This document shows positions 7,088 through 11,472 of a stretch of DNA of 11,472 bases, in pieces. Position numbers and translations under genes: made by a program. The notes beneath the pieces were generated by a model, which was given only the letters and a program-made list of their open reading frames with translations, searched no databases and was not told the DNA's origin. Source of the DNA: DASTHG01 sp041498155 (GTDB lineage: Bacteria; Gemmatimonadota; Gemmatimonadetes; Gemmatimonadales; GWC2-71-9); assembly GCA_041498155.1 (NCBI GenBank), contig JBGQHV010000109.1:1-11472 (forward strand), in the 5' to 3' direction. Position 1 is the stretch's first letter. Each line of letters opens with the position of its first letter.

Positions 7088-7624
7088 TCAGCTCCCTCCC
7101 GCGACCCGCACCGGCTCCACCGTTTCCCCGAATTTCCCGCTCAGCGCGCGCAGATAGCTTTCCTGCGTCCGGTAGTAGCCAAACACGAACCGTGACAGGA
7201 AGCGGAACAGCGGATTGGCGATCCAGCCCCGCTCCGTGACGGTCACCCGGCTGCCGTCCGGCACCGTGGCGATTTCGTAGGTCCACGATCCCCCGAACGG
7301 TGCGCCGGGCGGCGACTCGATCCGGGTCACGAGGCGTTGTGGCGGTTCCTCCGACTCGATCCCGATCGTCATCGCGCCGCCGCGCGATTCCTGCTTCCAG
7401 TGCTCCCAGCCTTCCGGACCCGTCGCCCGCTCCGACGCGCGCAGCTCCGGCCACCACTGCGGCATGGCGCCGATGTCGCGCACGACGGCCCAGACGGTTT
7501 CCGGCGGTTGCCGCACGACGATCGACGCGCCCGCCACGTGGTCGCGGGGCAGCAACATCCCCACCAGCGCCATCAACGCAGGGAGACCGACCAGCACCGC
7601 GACGACGATCACCACCCATTTCAT
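7088..7624 (-). CDS. Membrane-anchored SRPBCC (START-like) family protein
   Basis: The product is 178 residues. The first 25 form one hydrophobic segment that is probably a membrane anchor rather than a cleaved signal. The START/SRPBCC fold fills about 30-165: VVRQPPETVWAVVRDIGAMPQWWPEL is the classic first strand-helix region, and the SWTYEIATVPDGSRVTVTERGWIANPLFRFLSRFVFGYY stretch is the end of the sheet and the C-terminal helix. Such proteins bind hydrophobic ligands, but the ligand here is unknown. The ATG at 7624 has a good ribosome binding site (GGGAGG, seven bases upstream). A longer open frame to 7672 lacks one and would put 16 polar residues before the anchor. Confidence 0.88.
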   Translation of the reverse strand: MKWVVIVVAVLVGLPALMALVGMLLPRDHVAGASIVVRQPPETVWAVVRDIGAMPQWWPELRASERATGPEGWEHWKQESRGGAMTIGIESEEPPQRLVTRIESPPGAPFGGSWTYEIATVPDGSRVTVTERGWIANPLFRFLSRFVFGYYRTQESYLRALSGKFGETVEPVRVAGGS

Positions 7625-7649
7625 CTGATTGCCTCCCGTGTCGTCTCCT

Positions 7650-7678
7650 AGAATGCCCTTCTCACCGTTCATTCACAA
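7650..7678 (-). promoter_or_regulatory. Weak promoter candidate for the SRPBCC gene
   Basis: On the minus strand TTGTGA (7673-7678) and CATTCT (7650-7655) are 17 bases apart, matching consensus at 4 of 6 and 3 of 6 positions. Transcription would start near 7643 and carry the GGGAGG ribosome binding site. The 122-base gap is shared with the divergent GerW-like gene, for which I see no convincing promoter. Confidence 0.3.
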
Positions 7679-7746
7679 CACCTTCAATCGTTGCGACTTA
7701 GGCTCCGCGTCAGAGGCGGAGGATGGTTTCCCTGCAGGAGGTGGCT

Positions 7747-8130
7747 ATGAGCGCGAAGGACCTGATCGACGGCGCGGTCGAGCATCTGCGGACCAGCGCG
7801 AGCGTGAAGGCGGTGTACGGCGACCCGATCACCGCGGACGGCAAGACCGTGATCCCGGTCGCGAAGGTGGCGTACGGGTTTGGCGCGGGCAGCGGCCACG
7901 GCAAACACGCGAAGAAGGGCGAGGACGGCAAGGCGCCGGTGGAGGGTGAAGGCGAGGGCGCGGGTGGCGGCGTGGCCGCGCGTCCGGTCGGGGTCGTCGA
8001 GATCACCGAGCAAGGCACGAAGTTCGTGCAATTCGGGGCGCCCAAGAGGCTCGCGATCACGGCGCTTGTCGGCACCGGGATCGGGCTCGTATTCGGCTGG
8101 TTCCTGGGGCGGAAGGGGAGTAAGAACTAG
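7747..8130 (+). CDS. GerW/YtfJ family protein
   Basis: The product is 127 residues. The N-terminal half carries the family signature: an AVEHLRTSASVKAVYGDPI helix-strand, then GKTVIPVAKVAYGFGAGSG. A low-complexity Gly/Lys/Glu stretch (about 50-80) follows, then RPVGVVEITEQGTKFVQFG, and a hydrophobic C-terminal span (LAITALVGTGIGLVFGWFLG) before a basic tail. In Bacillus the family is linked to spore germination. Nothing else in this window points to sporulation, and the family also occurs in bacteria that do not form spores, where its role is unknown. I chose ATG 7747, which has GGAGG five to six bases upstream, over the in-frame ATG at 7723. Its TAG shares a CTAG palindrome with the stop of the convergent S4 gene. 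Confidence 0.88.
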   Translation: MSAKDLIDGAVEHLRTSASVKAVYGDPITADGKTVIPVAKVAYGFGAGSGHGKHAKKGEDGKAPVEGEGEGAGGGVAARPVGVVEITEQGTKFVQFGAPKRLAITALVGTGIGLVFGWFLGRKGSKN

Positions 8131-8516
8131 TCGTCGTCGTCGCGCAGGCGCTCCAGCTCGCGGCGATCGCGCTTGGTGGGTCGCCCCTTCCCTTCGAAGG
8201 CCGGGGTGGGGGCGATCCGCAGTTGGTGCGCCAGCCGCTCGCGCGCGGCCTTCCCTTCCGCATCCTCGGCGTAGAGCGTCGCCGCCTGCTTCGCGGGGCC
8301 GCGATGCTCGCTCAGCACCAACACCCGCACCAAATACGCGAAGGGCGGCTTGCGCACCCGCAGCCGGTCGCCCACCGCGAGCGCTTTCGCCGGCTTGGCG
8401 GGCATGTCGTTCACGTCGACGCGGCCCGCGGTGATCGCTTGGGTCGCGACGGCTCGTGTCTTATAGAATCGAGCCGCCCACAGCCATTTGTCGAGGCGAA
8501 TGGAGCCGTCAGCCAT
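8127..8516 (-). CDS. hslR: S4-domain RNA-binding protein, Hsp15 (HslR)-like
   Basis: The product is 129 residues, close to the 133 of E. coli Hsp15. The S4 domain occupies about residues 5-65, starting with the signature IRLDKWLWAARFYKTR followed by AITAGRVDVN and LAVGDRLRVRK. A charged tail (GKGRPTKRDRRELERLRDDDD) follows. Hsp15 binds stalled 50S subunits carrying nascent chains and helps recycle them; this role is carried over from the family. The ATG at 8516 overlaps the last base of the upstream gene's TGA (TGATG), which suggests translational coupling. The start codon and first codons (Met-Ala-Asp-Gly) lie inside a heptamer repeat array (8504-8534), so the original start of this gene may have been replaced. 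Confidence 0.9.
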   Translation of the reverse strand: MADGSIRLDKWLWAARFYKTRAVATQAITAGRVDVNDMPAKPAKALAVGDRLRVRKPPFAYLVRVLVLSEHRGPAKQAATLYAEDAEGKAARERLAHQLRIAPTPAFEGKGRPTKRDRRELERLRDDDD

Positions 8517-8534
8517 CAGCCGTCGGCCATCAGC
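8504..8534. repeat. Left tandem heptamer array (AGCCRTC units)
   Basis: Four heptamers run in register: AGCCGTC, AGCCATC, AGCCGTC, GGCCATC, then AGC. The array covers the end of the four-helix-bundle gene (its last five codons, Leu-Met-Ala-Asp-Gly in part, and the stop) and the first codons of the S4 gene. Both proteins therefore carry the same Met-Ala-Asp-Gly, one at its end and the other at its start. Confidence 0.85.
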
Positions 8535-8875
8535 TTCTTGATGAAGCCTGTCAACATGCGCTTGACCTCACCCGTTTCACAATCGAGCTGCTCGTAGTCG
8601 GCGCGGGACACCAGTTCGAGATCTGCGGCCAGCAGCAGGTGGTACTGGAGCTCACTGGCAGAGCCCAATGCAACCTGAAGATACCTGGCGAAGTCTCTGC
8701 TGGTGCGCCGTCCGCTTCCCTCCGCAATGTTCGCTCCGATCGAGGCCGCAGCCCGTCGGATCTGAGCGGTTAGGCCGTATTGCTCGTCTCTCGGAAAGGG
8801 CCGGGTAAGCGTGTACAACTTGAGCGTCAGTCTGTGCCCCTTCTCCCAGACCTTGAGCTCCCGAAAGTCTCTCAT
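8516..8875 (-). CDS. Four-helix-bundle protein (23S rRNA intervening-sequence protein family)
   Basis: The product is 119 residues, the usual size for family PF05635. Family motifs are clear: FRELKVWEKGHRLTLKLY at the start, then QIRRAAASIGANIAEGSGR (about 38-56), and FARYLQVALGSASELQYHLLLA in helix three. Members were first seen inside intervening sequences of 23S rRNA in Leptospira and others, and relatives (Avd) serve diversity-generating retroelements. Here the gene is free-standing, with no rRNA, reverse transcriptase or variable repeat nearby. Its molecular job is unknown. It has no strong ribosome binding site. The stop overlaps the S4 gene start by one base (TGATG), and inverted heptamer arrays lie on both sides. 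Its lower GC suggests recent arrival. Confidence 0.92.
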   Translation of the reverse strand: MRDFRELKVWEKGHRLTLKLYTLTRPFPRDEQYGLTAQIRRAAASIGANIAEGSGRRTSRDFARYLQVALGSASELQYHLLLAADLELVSRADYEQLDCETGEVKRMLTGFIKKLMADG

Positions 8876-8923
8876 TTCAGATCATCTCGCGGTGGCGTTC
8901 CTTTGAGGAGGATCGCTTCCCAA

Positions 8924-8940
8924 GTGACGCCCGTCGTCAC
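8924..8940. repeat. Short hairpin upstream of the four-helix-bundle gene
   Basis: GTGACG (8924-8929) and CGTCAC (8935-8940) can pair as a 6-base stem around a 5-base loop. It lies about 50 bases before the four-helix-bundle start on the minus strand, between the gene and the right-hand array. Its role is unknown. Confidence 0.5.
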
Positions 8941-8970
8941 CCGTTCTCGACCGCAGGGACCAAAACGACG

Positions 8971-9006
8971 CAGCCGCCAGCCTGCAGTCTTGCAAGCTGA
9001 CGGCTG
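8971..9006. repeat. Imperfect palindrome built on the heptamer repeat (REP-like hairpin)
   Basis: The arms CAGCCG-C-CAGC-C-TGCA (8971-8986) and TGCA-A-GCTG-A-CGGCTG (8991-9006) pair over 14 positions with two mismatches around a GTCT loop. The left arm holds two degenerate heptamers of the left-array orientation, and the right arm is the beginning of the right array. On the minus strand the hairpin lies about 20 bases after the DUF4097 stop and is followed by a short TTTT (8963-8966), so it might also end that transcript. Confidence 0.65.
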
Positions 9007-9026
9007 ACGGCCGATCGCTGACGGCT
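8996..9026. repeat. Right tandem heptamer array (inverted copy)
   Basis: Units read GCTGACG, GCTGACG, GCCGATC, GCTGACG, then GCT. This is the reverse complement of the left-array unit in the same register. The last base of the array is the last base of the DUF4097 stop codon on the minus strand, so the array begins exactly where that gene ends. Confidence 0.85.
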
Positions 9027-10078
9027 CAAGCCTTCTTGAGTCTCACATCCCCGCTCCCCGTCTCCACATGCAGCCGCCCCGTGCCGCTGCCGATGCGACC
9101 CTCGACGTGGTCCTCGGCGATCTTGCGCACCGTGACCGAGATGCCGCCCAGGTCGATATCGCCCGAGCCTGTGTCGAGCACCACGTCGGCGCCGTAGTCG
9201 GTGGGCAGCGTGAGGTTGACCTCCCCGGAGCCGGTGTCGATGTCGATCGAGCCGCCGCCCGAGAGCAGCTCGAGCGTGACGTCACCCGACCCGGTATCGA
9301 TGACGAGGTCGTCGGCCTTCACGGCGGTGGCGTCGGCGTTGCCGGAGCCGGTGTCGATCTTCAGACTGCGGCCCTCGGCGTGATCCAGCGTGACGTCGCC
9401 GGACCCCGTGTCGAACAGCAGATCGTCCCCGTGGACGCCGCTCACCACGACATTGCCCGACCCCGTGTCGAGGTTGAGATCGCCCATGGCATCGGTCACT
9501 CGCACGTCACCCGAGCCGGCGTCGACGCTGAGCGAGCCCCGCATGCCGCTGGCGGTGACGTCGGCCGAGCTGACGTCGAGCTTCACGTCGCCGTTGACGT
9601 TGGTCGCGGTCATGCGCCCGACCGCCAGGTACACCGCGATGCGCCGGCCGGGGGGCACGAGAATGCGGAGGTCCGCATGCGCCTCGAGGCCGGAACCGTC
9701 CCCACTGATCCGGACGCGGTGTCCGCGGCCGAAGGAGCGGTTGTCGCCGCTGAAGGTGCCGTCGTCGCGCACGTCGAGATTGGAGCTCGAATGCGCGCCC
9801 ATCCCGGGGTACACGATGTCGTCGTCGGGATACATCACGCGCAGCGTCTGGCGCGATCCGATCGGGCCGGTCTCGACCTGGAGCTTGGCGGCGTCGTCGC
9901 CCAGGCGGGTGACTTCGACCACCACGTCGCCCGCAGGGCCGCCTTCCACGCGCACGACCCCCGCGAGGTTGTAAATCGCGACGTTGTCGCCGGCGACGGT
10001 GTAGCGCTGGGCCGCCTGGCTCATCGCGGCCGGGGCGAGGGCGGCGAGCGCCGCGCCGAGGACGATCACGGTTCGCAT
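9026..10078 (-). CDS. Secreted DUF4097 beta-solenoid repeat protein
   Basis: The product is 350 residues with a signal peptide (about 1-23, cleavage near SQA-AQ). Residues 25-160 form a non-repetitive beta-rich region. From residue 186 a D-T/A-G-S-G-D/N/E motif recurs at residues 186, 204, 223, 242, 261, 281 and 302, spaced 18 to 21 residues, with a last copy (ETGSGD) at 339. This fits a parallel beta-strand ladder. DUF4097 proteins are often labelled putative adhesins, but their biochemical role is not established. An AGGAG ribosome binding site lies six bases before the ATG. A 165-base gap without an obvious promoter separates it from the divergent NfeD gene. It is the first gene of a minus-strand run with the four-helix-bundle and S4 genes. 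A small 6-base stem hairpin (9025-9040) spans its stop. Confidence 0.92.
   Translation of the reverse strand: MRTVIVLGAALAALAPAAMSQAAQRYTVAGDNVAIYNLAGVVRVEGGPAGDVVVEVTRLGDDAAKLQVETGPIGSRQTLRVMYPDDDIVYPGMGAHSSSNLDVRDDGTFSGDNRSFGRGHRVRISGDGSGLEAHADLRILVPPGRRIAVYLAVGRMTATNVNGDVKLDVSSADVTASGMRGSLSVDAGSGDVRVTDAMGDLNLDTGSGNVVVSGVHGDDLLFDTGSGDVTLDHAEGRSLKIDTGSGNADATAVKADDLVIDTGSGDVTLELLSGGGSIDIDTGSGEVNLTLPTDYGADVVLDTGSGDIDLGGISVTVRKIAEDHVEGRIGSGTGRLHVETGSGDVRLKKA
9047..9523 (-). repeat. In-frame repeats encoding D-T-G-S-G-D every ~19 residues
   Basis: Eight recognisable copies of a codon block for Asp-Thr-Gly-Ser-Gly-Asp (or Asn/Glu) occur roughly every 57 bases within the DUF4097 gene. Third-position differences between copies show that the repeat is kept at the protein level rather than as a recent DNA duplication. 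Confidence 0.85.
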
Positions 10079-10243
10079 CGAGGTCTCCTGGAGTATGAAG
10101 GACGATCGGAGGCCCTACGCCGCCCCCGGGCGGGGTTTCGCGGGCACGTGACATGGGATAGCCAAACGCGACAGGAGGTTGCAGCGGTCGCGCCGGGCCC
10201 GCTGGAGCGGTACTTTCCACTCCGCCCTCGCGAACAGGACCGC

Positions 10244-10696
10244 GTGTCGAACTGGCAGATCTGGATCGTGCTATCGGCGCTGCTGCTGGTGGCGGAGATG
10301 TTCGCCCCCGGATTCTGGCTGGCCAGTGTCGCCGTCGGGTGCCTGGCCGCGGGCCTTGCCGGCCTGCTGCCGATCGGCCTGCTGGGCCAGGTGCTGGTGT
10401 TCGCGGGAACGACGGTCGGCAGCCTGTTCGGGCTGCGACCCGTGCTGGTACGACGCTTTCTGCACAGCCCTGGCACGGAGGTGCGCACCAACACTGAGGC
10501 GCTGGTCGGCAAGTCGGGCGTTGTGGTGCAGCGCTTCGACCCCGTGACCCGGCTGGGCCGGGTCAAAGTGGAAGGCGAGGACTGGCGCAGCGCCCTGATC
10601 GAGGGCGGGACGGCGCTCGAGCCCGGGACCCGCATCATGGTCGTGCAGGTGGACGGCAGCACGCTCCTGGTCGAGAAGGAGGCAGCAGACTCATGA
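10244..10696 (+). CDS. NfeD family membrane protein (short form)
   Basis: The product is 150 residues, the size of the short NfeD1b type without the serine-protease part. Several hydrophobic segments fill residues 3-70 (NWQIWIVLSALLLVAEMFAPGFWLASVAVG first). A soluble OB-fold domain follows (about 86-147) with ALVGKSGVVVQRF, GRVKVEGEDWRSAL and PGTRIMVVQVDGSTLLVE, all standard for NfeD. The short form works with its SPFH partner, encoded immediately downstream, in membrane organisation or quality control. The GTG start at 10244 has AGGA about four bases upstream and places the first span at the N-terminus as in relatives. The frame is open far upstream (to 9068), but there it is antisense to the DUF4097 gene. 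Its TGA overlaps the next ATG by four bases (ATGA). Confidence 0.92.
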   Translation: MSNWQIWIVLSALLLVAEMFAPGFWLASVAVGCLAAGLAGLLPIGLLGQVLVFAGTTVGSLFGLRPVLVRRFLHSPGTEVRTNTEALVGKSGVVVQRFDPVTRLGRVKVEGEDWRSALIEGGTALEPGTRIMVVQVDGSTLLVEKEAADS

Positions 10697-11472
10697 ACTT
10701 CGGGCTCATTGTCGTCGGAGCGATCGCGCTGCTCGCGATCATCATCGTCAAGAGTGCCATCATCGTGGTGCGTCAGGCGCAGACGATGGTGGTCGAACGA
10801 CTCGGCAAGTACAACCGGTCCCTCTCCTCGGGGATCAACCTGATCGTGCCGTTCATCGACCAGCCGCGGGCGATCGACTGGCACCAGGTGATCAGCACCC
10901 CCACCGGTGAGACGTTCACGCGGCGCTACCGGTCCACGACGATCGACCTGCGCGAGACGGTGTACGTCTTCCCGCGCCAGAACGTGATCACCAAGGACAA
11001 CGTCGTGGTCGAGATCGACGCGCTGATCTATTTCCAGGTGACCGACCCGGTGCGCGCCGCCTACGAGATCGCCAACCTCCCTGACGCGATCGAGAAGCTC
11101 ACCCAGACGACGCTGCGCAACGTGATCGGCGAGCTGGACCTGGACCAGGTGCTCTCCTCGCGCGAGCACATCAACACGAAGCTGCGCGAGATTCTCGACG
11201 ACGCGACCCACAAGTGGGGTGCCAAGGTGGGCCGCGTCGAGCTGAAGGACATCAGCCCGCCGCACGACATCCGCGAAGCGATGGAGAAGCAGATGCGCGC
11301 CGAGCGGGACCGGCGCGCGGCGATCCTGACCGCCGAGGGCAGTAAGCAGTCGGCGATCCTCGAGGCCGAGGGGATCCGGCAGTCGGAGATCAACAAGGCG
11401 GAGGGCGTGAAGCAGGCGAAGATCCTGCAGGCTGAGGCGGAAGCGGCGTATCGGCTCAAGGTCGCGGAGGCC
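10693..11472 (+). CDS. SPFH/band 7 family protein, paraslipin/QmcA-like (C-terminus cut by window edge)
   Basis: 260 codons are present and the frame is still open at the window end. One N-terminal membrane span (residues 3-26) is followed by the band 7 domain: QTMVVERLGKYNRSLSSGINLIVPFID, then IDLRETVYVFPRQNVITKDNVVVEIDALIYFQVTDP and LRNVIGELDLDQVLSSREHIN. A long charged helix begins near 190 (AMEKQMRAERDRRAAILTAEG) with repeated Glu-Ala/Ala-Glu-Gly heptad-like units (AEGSKQ, AEGIRQ, AEGVKQ), the coiled coil that drives oligomer formation. A small insertion around residues 75-90 (TPTGETFTRRYRS) precedes the conserved IDLRE strand. Paraslipins form membrane scaffolds and pair with NfeD, as here, where the two genes overlap by ATGA. 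Confidence 0.95.
   Translation, partial: MNFGLIVVGAIALLAIIIVKSAIIVVRQAQTMVVERLGKYNRSLSSGINLIVPFIDQPRAIDWHQVISTPTGETFTRRYRSTTIDLRETVYVFPRQNVITKDNVVVEIDALIYFQVTDPVRAAYEIANLPDAIEKLTQTTLRNVIGELDLDQVLSSREHINTKLREILDDATHKWGAKVGRVELKDISPPHDIREAMEKQMRAERDRRAAILTAEGSKQSAILEAEGIRQSEINKAEGVKQAKILQAEAEAAYRLKVAEA

Larger units (their letters stand above)
8504..9026. mobile_element. Candidate 523-base element: four-helix-bundle gene between inverted heptamer arrays
   Basis: A 31-base array at 8504-8534 and a 31-base array at 8996-9026 are inverted copies of one another (27 of 31 positions match). Each holds four heptamers plus three bases. Between them lie one complete gene for a four-helix-bundle protein and a 120-base upstream stretch with two hairpins. 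The gene has about 59% GC by hand count against about 72% in 60-base samples of the genes on both sides. The unit lies exactly between the coding ends of the DUF4097 and S4 genes. I see no transposase and no target-site duplication, so this is a structural inference. Confidence 0.5.

Noticed and set aside
6246..7619. Minus-strand open frame of 457 codons opposite the Bax inhibitor-1 gene and the SRPBCC gene
   Set aside because: Arg/His-rich translation, no motif, overlaps two well supported genes.
8504..9026. CRISPR array or diversity-generating retroelement
   Set aside because: The heptamers are contiguous with no spacers, and there is no reverse transcriptase, template repeat or cas gene, although the four-helix-bundle protein is related to Avd.
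9068..10243. Upstream extension of the NfeD frame
   Set aside because: It is antisense to the DUF4097 repeats and itself only looks repetitive because of them; NfeD proteins start at the first membrane span, at 10244.
10079..10243. Promoter search in the NfeD/DUF4097 divergent gap
   Set aside because: TACTTT (10211-10216) and CATACT-like boxes occur but none has a -35 at proper spacing, so I call no promoter here.

Overview
The window is dense, GC-rich bacterial DNA (60-72% in the stretches I counted by hand). It holds 14 protein genes, no RNA gene, and no gap over 300 bases without a gene. The style of the proteins suggests Gemmatimonadota or a neighbouring phylum such as Acidobacteriota. 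The clues are a Tat-exported Gfo/Idh/MocA oxidoreductase paired with a DUF1080 lipoprotein, a secreted serine hydrolase whose mature end begins near Ala-Gln, a DUF4097 protein, GerW in an apparent non-sporulator, and a free-standing four-helix-bundle protein. This is inference from gene style; there is no rRNA or other marker to place the organism.

Layout. (1) Minus strand, 2380 down to 1: a three-gene operon of a DUF1080 lipoprotein, an MFS permease and an exported Gfo/Idh/MocA oxidoreductase (cut by the window edge). It fits periplasmic breakdown of glycosides through 3-keto sugars, with uptake of products. (2) Plus strand, 2459 to 6249: four genes joined by 4-base stop/start overlaps. They encode a DUF2784 membrane protein, a GNAT acetyltransferase broken by a one-base frameshift, a large secreted fusion of a class C beta-lactamase-like domain with a VanX-type D-Ala-D-Ala dipeptidase, and a TIP30-like NAD(P)-binding protein. 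Operons 1 and 2 diverge from a 78-base gap with two promoter-like -10 boxes only 7 to 8 bases from the start codons, as expected for leaderless mRNAs. (3) 6300 to 7043: a Bax inhibitor-1 family membrane protein, facing an SRPBCC protein on the minus strand (7624 to 7088) across a strong GC hairpin. (4) 7747 to 8130: a GerW/YtfJ family protein, whose stop shares a CTAG palindrome with the stop of the next minus-strand gene. (5) Minus strand, 10078 to 8127: a DUF4097 repeat protein, a four-helix-bundle (23S rRNA intervening-sequence type) protein and an Hsp15-like S4 RNA-binding protein. (6) Plus strand, 10244 to the end: a short NfeD protein and a stomatin/paraslipin, a classic membrane-quality pair.

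The most unusual structure is around the four-helix-bundle gene. It is lower in GC than its neighbours (about 59% against about 72%, hand counted) and lies between two 31-base inverted repeats made of tandem heptamers (AGCCRTC on the left, its complement on the right; 27 of 31 positions match). The repeats touch the coding ends of both neighbours exactly, and the left one supplies the start codon and first codons of the S4 gene. This looks like a small 523-base mobile or once-mobile unit.
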